NCBI RefSeq assembly: GCF_027409185.1
Contig: NC_084462.1
Location: forward strand, 20,807,577 to 20,871,576
DNA from: Cynocephalus volans
Taxonomy: Eukaryota; Chordata; Mammalia; Dermoptera; Cynocephalidae
Reading direction: 5' to 3'
DNA: 64,000 nucleotides
How positions within the stretch are numbered: position 1 is the stretch's first letter; each line of letters begins with the position of its first letter. A program made the translations under genes and the position numbers. The notes beneath the pieces were generated by a model, which had not been told where the DNA came from, did no database searches, and saw only the letters and a list, made by a program, of their open reading frames with translations. Shown in pieces: positions 1 to 10,735 of the stretch.

Positions 1-721
1 GTCTCCACGACCCAGGCGCCGTCTTCGTCGGGCACTAGCTCCTCCTCTGTCTCCTCCTCGAAAGCCACTGACCATTCCCTCTTCCTCTTCTGGCCAGGGG
101 ACGGAGGCACGGGGCTGGGATCTACCCAAGGGGCTGAAAAAAGAAACCAGGCTCCAGTGTAAAGCTTCTGTCTTTGGAATCCAGCCACTGGTCATCTAAC
201 CCCCGCCCCCTGACAAAAAACACCCCAAGCCTCTGCTCCATCTTCTTGAGGCCTCAAAACTGTTGGCTTTCTCCAAAGCCATCTTTCCATCTTTCTCCCT
301 TGTTGCTCACTTATCTGTCCCCACTCACCTTGCCATGGATCCATCTCCCTGTCCTCCAAACTCTTCCTCATCCAAGATAATTACTTCCACGGGGATTAAG
401 CAGGGAAACCTCTGCTTGAGGCCCCTCTTCCCTTTTCTCAGTTTTCCTTGCAGGTGGACATTCTTTTCCACATCTCCTGTACTCTCATTCTCCATCCCTG
501 GCTTGCTGAGACCCTCCTTTCTTTCCCACACACCCTACTCAGGTACTCCTTCCTGACTTCTGTACCCCTTCCTCCTTACTCGTCAATTGACTCAAATATT
601 TTCTCCCTCCATTCACCTCACCTGAAGGTCCTGGGATTTCTTCATCCACCACCACATCCAGGGGATACCCCGAGGAGCTAGGCTCCTCCTCAGGCTGGGA
701 ACACGGTTCACAACTGGCCAT
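1..721 (-). CDS. SPDYE: Speedy/RINGO E-like cell cycle regulator, 5' end only (gene copy 1)
   Basis: Exon 1 coding runs from ATG at 721 down to 622 and ends in the donor GTGAGG. Exon 2 begins at 133 after a TTTCAG acceptor and is cut by the window edge at residue 78. The encoded part equals residues 1-77 of the complete copies, including the [12 protein letters not shown] block and the acidic stretch before GAWVVE. An in-frame TAG lies 13 codons before the ATG with no other ATG between, which fixes the start. The rest of the gene lies to the left of the window. Copy-specific changes next to exon 1 are all intronic or upstream. Confidence 0.85.
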
Positions 722-1844
722 GATTTCTCCCAAACTCTTCCTTCCCTTCCACGGAACCTAGACCCTAATCCGTCCAAACCGTTCTTCTGGATCCTGGTTA
801 AAGCTAAGTCTGTTACGTCTTCTCCAAGCCGGGGAGAAGTCCGGAGTGGAGAAAGAAGATGCTGTTGTTCACCTGTGCTGCCAAGCACCCACGGAGTTTG
901 GTCCATCCAGTCAGGAAGTTGGAAGCCTTTGATGTCATCAGTCATTCCAACCTGGCAACCAGTTTGAAGGAAAACATGTAACTGCCAGTCTGATGTGCAC
1001 TTGTCCTGGAGATTGGGGTAAATGGTACCTCCTGCCACTGACCCAACGTCTGGCCATTTTCCAAAACTATCCTCAGGGTCTCCAGATCCCACTTTCCCTT
1101 CTCCCCCGGAGATGACCTGTTCTCTCCACTCTAAACGTGAAACATGTTGGACTTCCCTCCCCTCTGTGCACTCCCATTTCAGAGCCCAGTCTGGTGGCGT
1201 GGCAAGAAAATTTAGGGTAAGCAGAAATGGTAAGACCTTACCAGAGTGAGACAAGTATGTGCAAAAGATCCCAGGTAAACTGAATCGAATGAAACACTCA
1301 GATCAACACACTCAGTTTGGTAAAGCTATTCTGTTGAGTGTTGACTGACATTCACTGTGTTCACGATTCTGTACTGGGGGGAACACACGTCCTCTGCCAT
1401 CAGGCATCTTTGAGTCCAACAGACATTTAAATGACCTAAAAACATAGAAAACAATATGTGTCATCACACACCCTTCAAATGGTGTCTACAATTTCAGAGA
1501 GAGTATGGATTGCCTAAAGCCTACTCTTCAACTCCAATTAAGACACTCTAGTCTACATATCAAATTTTGGAGCATCCGAATCACTCTTGACCCAGAAATT
1601 TCACTACCGCTCAAGTACCCTATGAATAAAATAATATGTGAACAAGAAGACGAAATGGAAAAGTCTATGATATTTTCTGTGAATGTGGGACGCTCATGGG
1701 AGTACAAATGCAGAAAAGAATGTAACCTTCTCAATGTCACATGGTGCCAGGGGAAACCTTCTCCACTTCTTAACTCATGCCTCTCCTCTTCACCCGGGCA
1801 TCTGAGTCTTGTTTTTTTTTTTTTTTTTCCTTTGTTTTTTTCCT
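722..1844. other. SPDYE upstream region, no assigned element
   Basis: This stretch lies 5' of SPDYE exon 1 (the gene runs on the minus strand). The part up to about 1255 is fairly G+C rich and may hold a 5' untranslated exon or the promoter, but I see no clear TATA box and cannot place a first exon. A long minus-strand open frame here begins with TTG and looks like chance. Beyond 1255 the sequence is AT-richer, with a T run at 1811-1850. Counterparts are at 25803-26923 and 50847-51967. Confidence 0.5.
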
Positions 1845-2330
1845 TTTTTTAATGTGGCAAAATATACGTAATAGAAAATTTACCATTTAAAGCATTTTTA
1901 AGTGCACAGTTCAAGACAGTAAGTACGTTCACTTGCTGTGCAACCGTCACCACCATCCATCTCCAGAACTTTTGCATCGTCCCAAACAAAAGCTCTGCAC
2001 CCAGTCAATGCTGCCTCCCTATTCTCCCTCGCCCCAGCCCCTGGCAACCACCACTCTACTTTCTGTCTCTATAAATTTGACTCCTCTAGGTACCCTGTAT
2101 ACCTCACATGCTGTGGAGTCATACAGTATTCATCCTTTTGTGGCTGGCTCATTTCACTCAGCGTAATGTCCTCAAGCTTCTACCATGCTGTAAGATGTGT
2201 CAAAATTCTTTCTTTTTTAAGGCTGAATAATAGTCCAATTGTATGTATACGTCACATTTTGGTTATCCATTCATCCTTCATGGACATTGGGGTTGTTTCC
2301 ACACATTGGCTCTAAGTCTTGCTTTTGATC
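1845..2330 (-). mobile_element. Old L1 3' end fragment (L1M type)
   Basis: Read on the plus strand this is the reverse complement of an old mammalian L1 3' end. It starts with GTGGCAAAATATACGTAA, then CAACCGTCACCACCATCCAT, CCCCTGGCAACCACCACTCT and GGCTGAATAATAGTCC. These are familiar L1M ORF2/3' UTR landmarks. It is diverged and 5' truncated. Confidence 0.75.
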
Positions 2331-2430
2331 CATTGTTAGAACTTATTGATGAGAAGCACATGTATTATTCAGGCTATGGCTAAAGTTTTATTTCCTATTT
2401 TGACACCTTCAATATTTCTTTATTTGAAAA

Positions 2431-2566
2431 AGGTGACCGGTAAGGTGATCTTAACCTTTGACTTGGTGTTGTCAGCACCATGCTCTCCCAAGTGAGCTAA
2501 CCGGCCATGCCTACGTAGGGATCCGAACCCATGGCTTTGGTGTTTACAGCACCACACTCTCCCAAG
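2431..2566 (-). mobile_element. tRNA-Ile-like SINE, dimer (CYN type), inverted
   Basis: On the minus strand two tRNA-like units stand in tandem. The first lacks its A box but keeps GAGAGTGTGGTGCTG and the B-box-like GGTTCGGATCC. The second begins GGCCGGTTAGCTCACTTGG, a good A box, followed by GTGCTGACAACACCAAG and a decayed B box. There is no tRNA-unrelated body. The layout fits the dimeric CYN SINEs described from flying lemurs; the family name comes from memory. Confidence 0.7.
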
Positions 2567-2972
2567 TTTCTCTTTCTACCAATTTAGTGTTTTGCTTTGG
2601 TTTTGGTTTATTTTTAGCTGAATTATTCCCTACTGGTAGTGTCAATGTTTGGGAATTTGGCTTGACAATCTGACCACTTGGTTATCTCTTTAAAAGGATT
2701 AATGTTTCCAGATATCTAATCTCTATTAGATATTAGGGTGAGACAGCAGTCTTATTTGTGAGTCTTTTCTGTTTGTCTGTCTACTTTGAGCTCAAATCAA
2801 AAAGAATCTGATTCCCACTGTGAAAACAGCTCTTTGATATCTGAATTGGTGAGTTTTTGAGTTTCTATATTTACTCTTGATTTATATCTAAAATTTTAGA
2901 GTTGAGGTTATATGCTCTATTTTTCTGTATGTCTATGTGTAAATCAGAAAGGTCCCTACTTCTGTGTGCTTG

Positions 2973-3197
2973 TGATAGAGTTTGGATGTGTTGTCCCCCC
3001 AAAGTTCATGTCAAAATCTGATCCCCAGCTCGGCAATGTTAGGAGCGGTTTGGGTTATGGGGGCATATCCCTCAGGAATAGATTAATGCCCTGGGTGGGG
3101 GTAGTGAGTCAGTTCTTTCTGTATTAGTGCCAACGAGAACTGGTTGTTGTATTAGTCCCCACAAGAGCTGGGAGGCACTGGAACCTCGCCCACCCCC

Positions 3198-3246
<49 letters not shown>

Positions 3247-3446
3247 CCTCTCCCTCTCGCTTCTGCTCACCATGTGATCTAATTTTACTTGCCAGCTGCC
3301 TGCAGTTTTCCACCATGAGTAGAAACAGCCTGAGGCTCACACAGATGCAGCTGTCCCAGAATCGTGAGCCAAATAAACCTCTTTTCTTTATAAATTACCC
3401 AGTTTCAGGTGTTGTGTTATAGCAGCACAAAAATGGACTGATACAG
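2973..3446 (+). mobile_element. MaLR-type LTR (MST/THE1-like)
   Basis: The element opens with TGATAGAGTTTGGATGTG and closes with AATAAACCTCTTTTCTTTAT, a TTACCCAGT segment and GGACTGATACAG. These are the hallmark ends of MaLR solo LTRs. A CT microsatellite has expanded inside it. The exact subfamily would need a library comparison. Confidence 0.75.
3199..3258. repeat. CT/TC microsatellite
   Basis: A nearly pure TC dinucleotide run of about 45 bases followed by CCCTCC-type imperfect units, inside the MaLR LTR. Confidence 0.9.
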
Positions 3447-3489
3447 GGTGTATAATGTTTTCCTACGTCTGAAAGGTTTAAAGTAGATT

Positions 3490-4312
3490 ATTGTTTCATA
3501 AATTTAAGGGCTCTCTGTTCGCCTCCCCTAGAGGAGAGTTAGTGTTGCTTGCTGCACCTATTTTTGGCACCAACAAGGGAGGGAGATTGAGACCACAAGG
3601 GGCAGACTTATGCGAATCCAGTAGCTGGCATTCTCAGTAAAAGGAATTTATACCAGCCTGTGTGACCACAGTGACGGAGCATGTTGAGTGGAAGGGAGTT
3701 TCTCTTTTGAATGACATTCCGCTAGAGGTGCTATAGAGCACAGAATATTCTTGACTACGTCTGGTGCGTGTGACAGGATTTGACTAATAAACGTGCCCTA
3801 AAAGGAGACCAACTGAGCATGTGCAAGACTGTGTTACATACCAGAAGACCATCCCCTTAGTTGAATATTCCTTAGGTAGCATGAGTACGTATTAGATCGA
3901 GTAGAAAAGCTGAATCCCGGCAGAAGGTGGGGCTCTTGCTCACTCTCTCTAGGGCCAGCTAGTGCTCTGGCTGTGGAGTATGTATTTCTTTGTTTTTGTA
4001 TCAAACTTAGTTTCCGCAAGAGGCTGGTCACTCTCTTGAGCCAGCCTGCACTCTGTACTGAACTTTACATGTATATCTCTTACTTTTGTGTTAAACTTTT
4101 GTGTTAAACTGGGCCCTGCTCAGTCTCTGGAGCTAGGCTGCACTTTCTGTGTGAAGTGTGTATCTCTTATTCTTTCCATTAAACCTGTTTTCGTCTTCTA
4201 CTGTGACTCTGCTCTTAAATTCTGTCCTGTGCTGGAGTCAAGAAAGTGGTAAGAGAGCAGGATGATTTGAGGCTGACAGTCAGGCCTCACCAGACCCTTT
4301 TCTGCGGCATCA
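3490..4312 (+). mobile_element. Retroviral LTR A (ERV-type, old solo LTR)
   Basis: This segment shares an ordered series of blocks with LTR B at 6700-7474: GACTTATGCGAATCCAGTAG against GGCTTATGCAAATCCAGTGG, GAGCATGTGCAAGACT, AAAGCTGAATCCC, TTGAGCCAGCCTGCACT, a CTGCTCAGTCTCTGGAG block, GTCAAGAA followed by GGTAAGAG, and a shared end at GGCATCA. The block order (upstream region, would-be TATA zone, repeated TACTGAACTTT units, then the 3' end) is LTR-like. The TATA position reads AGTAGAAAAGC and is decayed. No flanking gag/pol reading frame is visible. The 5' edge is approximate. Confidence 0.6.
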
Positions 4313-4317
4313 GGGAT

Positions 4318-4487
4318 AGAAGGCAGTCTGTAACCTGAAAAAGGGCCCTCACCAGAAATGGACCATGCTAGGACCCTGATTTTGGACTTTCAGCCTCCAG
4401 AACTGTGAGAAATAGACGTTTGTTGTTTAAGCCTCCTCGTCTATGGTCATTTGTTCTAGCAGCCCGATCTGACTAAAACAACATAAT
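4318..4487 (+). mobile_element. 3' remnant of a MaLR/MLT-like LTR
   Basis: The text GGACTTTCAGCCTCCAGAAC, GTGAGAAATAGACGTTTGTT and a degraded end GACTAAAACA resemble the terminal 170 bases of an MLT-type LTR. The 5' part is missing and LTR A abuts it. Counterparts start near 29392 and 54441. Confidence 0.55.
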
Positions 4488-5151
4488 TTAGGTAAATCTT
4501 TGTCAAATAAGCCTAGTTCAATATTTTTTGGTTTAATAAAAACAGCTATGTCTTGTCTGAGGTATGAGCGTTAGGCATAAATTTTTTATTGTACTTATGA
4601 ATGTTCTTCCTAAACTTTATAGGTTTCCCAATCAAATAAGCTAACATTACTTCTACTTAATGTTTAAGGTTATGACAAATGCAAATTTGTGTTTCACCAA
4701 ATTTAATTATTATTCAGACAAACTTTATTTCAGCGGTAACTGTGTTTTGTAGTATGTCACCTTGATGATAAATTCCGACATCTTTTGTTGACTTAAACCC
4801 TTGGACTGATATTAAATTGAGTTCATTCATAGAGAGTCATTGGATACCTAGGTCATTTATAAGTAAGAATCCTGAAACATTGACTACTAAGCATAATCTT
4901 AAGTTTATACGCTCCTGCTTTTTGTTTGTTACAGAGAGGCTATATCTTGGGGTCTTCTGATGAATGCGTTCATTTTTACCACTTTGATAAGTTGCGTAAG
5001 GAATGTTCGTAGCTATGTCAAGTTGTGTTGCATGTATTCATGAGCTCTACTAGTCTGCTAAAATACTGATATGGGATAGTATGTTCTCAGTTCTTTACAC
5101 TCCAGCTTTCTTTGTGGAATGGAAGTAAGTTTGGTTAAAAGTTATAATTAG
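4488..5151. other. AT-rich stretch, nothing recognised
   Basis: I see no gene, no tRNA and no clear mobile element here. The sequence is AT-rich without long reading frames and without low-copy repeats inside the window other than its own duplicates near 29562-30227 and 54610-55274. It may be an old, decayed transposon. Confidence 0.5.
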
Positions 5152-5577
5152 TGTAGTGGATTGAAATATGTCCCCCTCAAAACTCCCTGAAACTTGAATT
5201 GTGTCCCCCGTGTTTTGTGTATTAGAAACTTAGCCCCCACTGTGACTTTTGAGAGGGTGGGAAATCCTATTACGGTAATTGGAAGGTGGAGCCTCAAAGA
5301 GGCGATTGGATTCTAGGACTGTGCAGTAGTGAATGGATTAAAAATGGTGGTCAGGGGCATGGTTCTGTGGGCTTTAAAAGAAGAGAGAGTCTTTCCCTCT
5401 CTTTGCTCTCTCTGCTTCCACCATCTTGCAATGTGAGACCCCTTGGTGACTGTTGCCACCACCAGATGGACTTTGGACTTCCCAGCCTGAGAAACTGTAA
5501 GCAATAAATTTCATTTTCTTTATAAATCACCCACTTTCAGGTATTTTGTTATAAGTAACATAAACGGACTAATACAG
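5152..5577 (+). mobile_element. MaLR-like LTR
   Basis: It opens near TGTAGTGGATTGAAATATG, contains GTGGGAAATCCTATTACGG, GGCTTTAAAAGAAGAGAG, CTTCCACCATCTTGCAATG and GGACTTTGGACTTCCCAGCC, then AATAAATTTCATTTTCTTTA, and ends GGACTAATACAG. The TTTAAAAG motif and the AATAAA are in the positions of a promoter and polyadenylation signal in such LTRs. Confidence 0.75.
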
Positions 5578-6404
5578 TTAGTATACATGAATGGAACTCC
5601 AGAGAGGGACAACTTTGTAGGCAAGGTAATAGGCTGTGTCTTTGTTTGTTAGTGGGGAAAAAAAAGAAAATAGTTTTATGCTAAAGTAAAAAGACTTGTT
5701 CCAGAAGTCCAGAAAGGATAGTGGAGGATAAAAGCTGAATGAATATAGAAAGTTGTAAGAAATGAGTGGAAAGAGAATGTTGTGTGCCTTGGCCAAAGGT
5801 GGCTCCCTTTTCATAACTTTATTTATAAGATTTTCAAAAAGAGCTTATGGTTCTGTTAATATCAAATATTATCTTGGTGCTAAACTGGAATTTGGTTTTC
5901 TCTCTGTTAAAAACGATGATTATTTTTGTGAAGTGTTGATTTGCTCTTAATGAGGTTGTAAAAATTATTCTTTACATTCTGTGTATTCAGCCCAAACAGC
6001 AGAGATTCTGTATCTCACCAGAAATAACTTTCTATACTTTGTTCTCACCTTACCATGCCTGAGATTGTTTTCTCTTCTTTTCTTTTATTTCCTTTTTCTT
6101 TTCTTTCATTCTTTTTCTTTCGGCCAGGAAGAGGGATTTATTCTGGCTGAAAGAACGTGTGAGCAGAATAGCCATGTCAGCCTGCCTCCCTCAGTGGCTA
6201 AAGTTTAGGGTTTTTAAAGGGAAAAAAGAATGCGGGTATGTGCAGGTGGTAGTGGGGACAGTGGGTGGGAATCACAGGGTTTACAGGTGGCATGAGTCAG
6301 ACATCAGGATTCCATGATGAAAAGGCTTCTTGGCATCATGGGGTGTGTGGCCGATGGTCTGCTGAGCCTCAAGTCCCTGTTGTTATGTTGAGGCTGGAGG
6401 CATT
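5578..6404. other. AT-rich stretch with a pyrimidine tract
   Basis: No gene is recognised. A polypyrimidine tract of TTCTTTTC-type units covers about 6066-6121. The remainder looks like decayed interspersed sequence. In copies 2 and 3 the segment differs near 30770 and 55823, where TTGTTCC is replaced by TCTTGTA. Confidence 0.5.
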
Positions 6405-6575
6405 ATTTCAGTTTGAAGGTTGGGAAGTGCAAGTCCAGGGAACACAGTTGGTGAGCACCTTCTTGGGGAGTCGTGACTCTTCACAGCAATGCAGGATGTC
6501 ACATGGTGGATGGCTTGAGAGGGAAGGGGGAGAGCGAGAGGGATTCTCTTTAAAATAAAACCAACTAAGGTTCCA
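6405..6575 (-). mobile_element. Inverted MaLR-like LTR fragment
   Basis: The phrases GGTTGGGAAGTGCAAGTCCA and TCACAGCAATGCAGGATGTC, followed by a GAGAG-rich segment, are the inverse of the 3' half of the MaLR-like LTRs elsewhere in the unit. The AATAAA end is missing. Counterparts lie near 31477-31647 and 56530-56700. Confidence 0.5.
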
Positions 6576-6699
6576 CATTTGTGCGAAAGTGGAGGTTATC
6601 TAAAATTGTGTTCCTTTTTGTATGTTTATTTATAATACCATATTGTCATTTTTAATTACTAAGTACCCAATAAAATCTCAGACATTCGTGATCCTGATA

Positions 6700-7474
6700 C
6701 AGGAGGTGCCATTTCCCTGGGCTTGGATTTCAGGACATGCATGCCTCTGGGTCTCCAGCCACTCCCTGAGGGGTCTCAGGCCCCCTGCTCTGAGCTCTCT
6801 CCTAGGGGGAGGTTACTGTTGCCAGTTAGACCTATTTTCAGAACCAACAGGGGAAAATGACACCAGGAGGGGCTGGCTTATGCAAATCCAGTGGCTGGGC
6901 ATGCTCAATAGAGAGCACAGAGCATTCTCAAATACACCCGGTGCATGTGATAGGGTCTGACCAATGAACATGCTCCAGGAAGAGACAGACTGAGCATGTG
7001 CAAGACTAAATGTTTAGTGCCTGGGAGCCAGCCCCACAACTGAATGTTTGTTAGTTAGAGAAAGTATAAAAGCTGAATCCCAACCAAAGGCAGGGTTGTT
7101 GCTCACTATCCCAGAGGTGGCTTGCGTCTCCCTGGGTGAGGTGCGTGTACTTTACCTTGTACGGAACTGACTTTCAGCAGGTGGCTGCTCATTCTCTTGA
7201 GCCAGCTGCACTTTGTACTGAACTTCAGGTATGTTTTTCTCGACGTCTGTACTGAACTTTTGTGTTAAAGTTGGTGTGGGGCCTGCTCTGTCTCTGGAGC
7301 ATGCCGCACTCTCTGTGGAACCTGTACTTCTTATCTGTCATCTAAAACTTGTTCTCACTGTCTGTTGTGACTCTGCCCTTGAATTTTTTCCTGTGGCTGA
7401 GTCAAGAACCTGGTAAGAGGACTGGGTGGATTGAGGCCAACTATTGGGGCCCCCAGACCCTACCTCCGCCATCA
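6700..7474 (+). mobile_element. Retroviral LTR B (ERV-type, solo LTR with intact TATA)
   Basis: Related block by block to LTR A. It keeps a TATAAA at 7065-7070 within AAAGTATAAAAGCTGAATCC, an upstream octamer-like TATGCAAAT near 6881, repeated TGTACTGAACTT units and an end at CGCCATCA. No proviral gene lies next to it, so it is most likely a solo LTR. The 5' edge is uncertain by about 50 bases. Class I is a tentative guess. Confidence 0.65.
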
Positions 7475-7983
7475 GTCCTATCTTAAGTATTCAGATCTCC
7501 TGACGACATTTGATTTTTCCATCCCCAAGTTCAATCCTAAGTATAAGTTGAAATACAATAAAATAAAACTTTCAGTGTATCTTTTGTACCGAAGTGTCTT
7601 TGAAATTTCCTAGGGGGCCTGAGGAAAATGACAGAATTTGTTTTTTCACCTTATAAAAAGAGAAGTGTTAGAAATAATTAAGTTTATTTGATGAATGAGT
7701 TGCATGGGAAGTTGAGGACTCCCAAACCATGTGTTCCCACAAGCAAGGCTAAGTTGCCTTGTATATCCTAGCTTTGGAGTTTACATGGATAACTGGGCCA
7801 CTTCCAGGACTAGTGGGCCAGTAGAAAATCCCATTCCTCCCACTGTAGGAAGCCCCAGGCCTCCTGACAGAGGGAGGAACTCAGAGCCTTGTCCTTATTC
7901 TTATACCCTAGCCCGTTGAGGCTCGACACCATAGCAAACATACCAATTTTCTTCCAATCCAGAATCCCAGCCAGATTTTTTTT
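7475..7983. other. Unassigned spacer before the young L1
   Basis: No gene or element is recognised. The segment ends in a short T run at 7976-7984 immediately before the L1 sequence starts. Counterparts are at 32545-33053 and 57598-58106. Confidence 0.5.
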
Positions 7984-9226
7984 TTAGATATGGACAAGAT
8001 TATTCTAAATTTTATATTTCAGAAAGGAATAGGAACTAGAATGGCAAAGACCATTTCCAAAAAGAAGAATAAAATGGAAGAAACCCTTGTACCTTATTTC
8101 AAGACATTGTATAGCTATAGTAAGAAAGACTGTGTCGCAGACTTCATGAATATGACCCCAAAAGCAAGGGACACCAAAGGAAAAATAAACAAATGGGATT
8201 ATATCAAACTAAAAAGCTTCTACACAGCAAAAGAAACAATTAACAGAGTTAAAAGACAACCAACAGAGTGGGAGAAAATATTTGCAAAATATACATCTGA
8301 GAAAGGATTAATATCCAGAATATATAAGGAACTGAAACAACTTTACAAGAAAAAAACAAGCAACCCAAGTAAAAAATGGGCAAAAGAGCTAAGTAGGCAT
8401 TTCTCTAAGGAAGATATACAAATGGCCAACAGACATATGAGAAAATGCTCCACATCACTCAGCATCCGGGAAATGCAAATCAAAACCACACTGAGATACC
8501 ATCTAACCCCAGTTAGGATGGCTAAAATCCAAAGGACTCTGAACGATAAATGCTGGCGAGGTTGCGGAGAAAAAGGAACTCTCATACATTGTTGGTGGGA
8601 CTGCAGAATGGTGCGGCCTCTGTGGAAAATGGTATGGAGGTTCCTCAAACAATTGCAGATAGATCTACCATATGACCCAGCTATCCCACTGCTGGGAATA
8701 TACCCAGAGGAATGGAAATCATCAAGTCGAAGGTATACCTGTTCCCCAATGTTCATCGCAGCACTCTTTACAATAGCCAAGAGTTGGAACCAGCCCAAAT
8801 GTCCATCATCAGATGAGTGGATACGGAAAATGTGGTACATCTACACAATGGAATACTACTCAGCTATAAAAACGAATGAAATACTGCCATATCCAACAAC
8901 ATGGATGGACCTTGAGAGAATTATATTAAGTGAAACAAGTCAGGCACAGAAAGTGAAATACCACATGTTCTCACTTATTGGTGGGAGCTAAAAATTAATA
9001 TATAAATTCATACAGACACACAAAAAAAAACCGGGCTGGCAGGGGGAAGAAGATATAACAACCACAGTTACTTGAAGTTGAGCAATTACTTGTCGTCAAG
9101 CAAACAGAGGGGACATTGGTGGCGGGGAGGGGGGGGAGGGAGCAGGGAAGGAGGTTTTGGTGAGGGGCAACAATAATCAGCCACAATGTATATTGACAAA
9201 ATAAAATTAAAAAAAAAAGAAAAAGG
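7984..9226 (+). mobile_element. Young 5'-truncated L1 with internally deleted ORF2 (333-codon open frame)
   Basis: An uninterrupted frame from 7990 to 8991 matches the C-terminal part of L1 ORF2p, the reverse transcriptase/endonuclease of LINE-1. It has the [12 protein letters not shown] and [13 protein letters not shown] motifs, the cysteine-rich [38 protein letters not shown] and the terminal MFSLIGG. The first 45 residues ([20 protein letters not shown]) belong to a part normally lying about 100 residues further upstream, so an internal segment after FKTLY is missing in frame. The catalytic reverse transcriptase core and endonuclease are absent, so it cannot act on its own. A G-rich 3' UTR (9121-9140) and an A-rich tail (9201-9225) follow. 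Confidence 0.88.
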
Positions 9227-10460
9227 ATAGACTGTGTCGTATAGGTGGAAAGATAGATAATTGAACAGAGAACCCAGAAATATACCCACACAAATATATG
9301 TAACTGGTTTTTGGCAAGGGTGGGGAAACAACTCAAATCTAAGGTCAAGAGTTTGGATCCCAGTACTGCCCAGCCACAAAAAACAAACATAAACTCAATG
9401 GAGGAAAAAAGAGCTTTTTTAGCAAATGGTGGTGGAACAATTGGACAGGAAGTAGAAAACTGAACCTTGACTTAAAGCTCAAAAGGTTAATTGAAAATTA
9501 ACTCAAAATGTAAAACTGACTTAAATGTAAAATGTAGAAGTATAAAATTAAAAAAAAAATTTAGGAATAGAAAATCTTCAGGATTTAGAAGAAGCTTGTT
9601 AGACTTGAAACCAATAGCACAGCCCATAACACAGAAAATTGATGAATTGCACTTGATGAAAATTAAAAACTTTTGCTCTACAAAAGATCCTGTTCAGAGG
9701 ATCAAAGGACAAAGTACTACTATCTAGAATATATAAAGAACTCTCAAACTAAACAGTAAATTTGGGCTGTTTTCTACTAAAAATGCAACTACAACGCAAC
9801 CCAGCAATCATACTCCTAGGTATTTATCCCAGAGAAATGAACCGTTGTGTCCACACAAACACCTGCGCACAAATGTTCATTGTATCTTTAATTGTAATAG
9901 CCCCAAACTTGAAACAACCGAGACATCCTTCAGTGGATGAATAATTAAACAGACTGAAGTACATCTGTACCATGGAATACAACTCAGCAGTGAAAAGGAA
10001 CAAACTATTGATACCCCTAACCTCTTGGATCTCTAGGGAGTTGTGCTAAGTGAAAAAAGCAAGCCCCCAAATTACATACTGTATAATTCCATTTATATAG
10101 CCTTCTCCAAATGACAGAATTATACAGAAAGAGAACTAATTAGGGGCTGCCAGGGGAGCCCCTGGCAGTTAGGACAGTGAGTGTGACTATGTAAGGGTAG
10201 GTAGCACCAGGGAATTATTGGTGGTGATGGAATAGGTTTATATCTTGATCCAGTGATGTTTACAAAAATGTATAGTAAAATGGCATAGACCTATACACAC
10301 GTTGTATCAATGTCAGTTTTCTGATTTGAGTATTATACTATGGTTATGTAAGATGTCATCATTGGGGGAAATTGGGTGAATGGTACTTGGAACCTCTGTG
10401 TACTGTCTTCCCAATTTTCTGTTAATCTCTGATTATTTTGAAATAAAAATCAAAGGAATC
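9227..10460 (+). mobile_element. Old L1 3' half (L1M type)
   Basis: Decayed L1 ORF2 text in three frames: GAACAGAGAACCCAGAAATA, then a SINE scrap, then matches to LLGIYPREMNRCVHTNTCAQ and to the TMEYNSAV region, followed by a 3' UTR with GGGGCTGCCAGGGG near 10143. It ends at AAATAAAAATCAAA near 10455. It is much more diverged than the adjoining L1. A perfect 10-base hairpin with a 2-base loop lies at 10147-10168. Confidence 0.75.
9339..9387 (+). mobile_element. tRNA-derived SINE 3' scrap inside the old L1
   Basis: AAGGTCAAGAGTTTGGATCC, CAGTACTGCCCAGCCACAAA and an A-rich tail match the 3' half of the tRNA-Ile-like SINE. It interrupts the old L1 text. Counterparts are at 34419-34467 and 59460-59508. 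Confidence 0.55.
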
Positions 10461-10735
10461 CCATTATGTAATTGCAATAAAAGCACATTCTGTTGAGTGA
10501 AAAATCCAGACACGAGAGAGTACTGCATAATTCCAATTTTATGAAACTTTAGAAAAGACAAGTCGAATCTTAGGCACAAAAAGCAGATTAGTGGCTTCAT
10601 AGAGCCAGGGTAGTTACACGGTCATATAAATTTTCCAAAAGTCATCAAAATGTGCACAGAAAACAAATGATTGTTGTTATTTATATTATTTCTTAATCAA
10701 GTTGATTTTTAAAACAAAACAAAAAATGACTTTTC
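10461..10735 (+). mobile_element. Second L1M-type 3' UTR fragment
   Basis: The run AATCCAGACACGAGAGAGTA, CTGCATAATTCCAATTTTAT and AAAAGCAGATTAGTGGCTTC resembles the conserved tail of old L1s. Counterparts start near 35541 and 60582. Confidence 0.5.

Noticed and set aside
613-1254. 213-codon minus-strand open frame upstream of and overlapping exon 1, kept in all three units
   Set aside because: It starts with TTG, overlaps SPDYE exon 1 in another frame, and its protein has no recognisable domain. Its conservation only reflects the recent duplication.
2431-2566. Possible genuine tRNA gene
   Set aside because: The first unit lacks its A box, the B box of the second is decayed and the units are tandem, so this is a SINE dimer.
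3152-3340. Arginine/glutamate repeat protein frames over the CT runs (also 11442-11669)
   Set aside because: These are translations of dinucleotide microsatellites inside LTRs.
9086-9390. Minus-strand frames of 97-131 codons over the L1 tail
   Set aside because: They are antisense to the L1 3' UTR and poly(A) and have no independent support.
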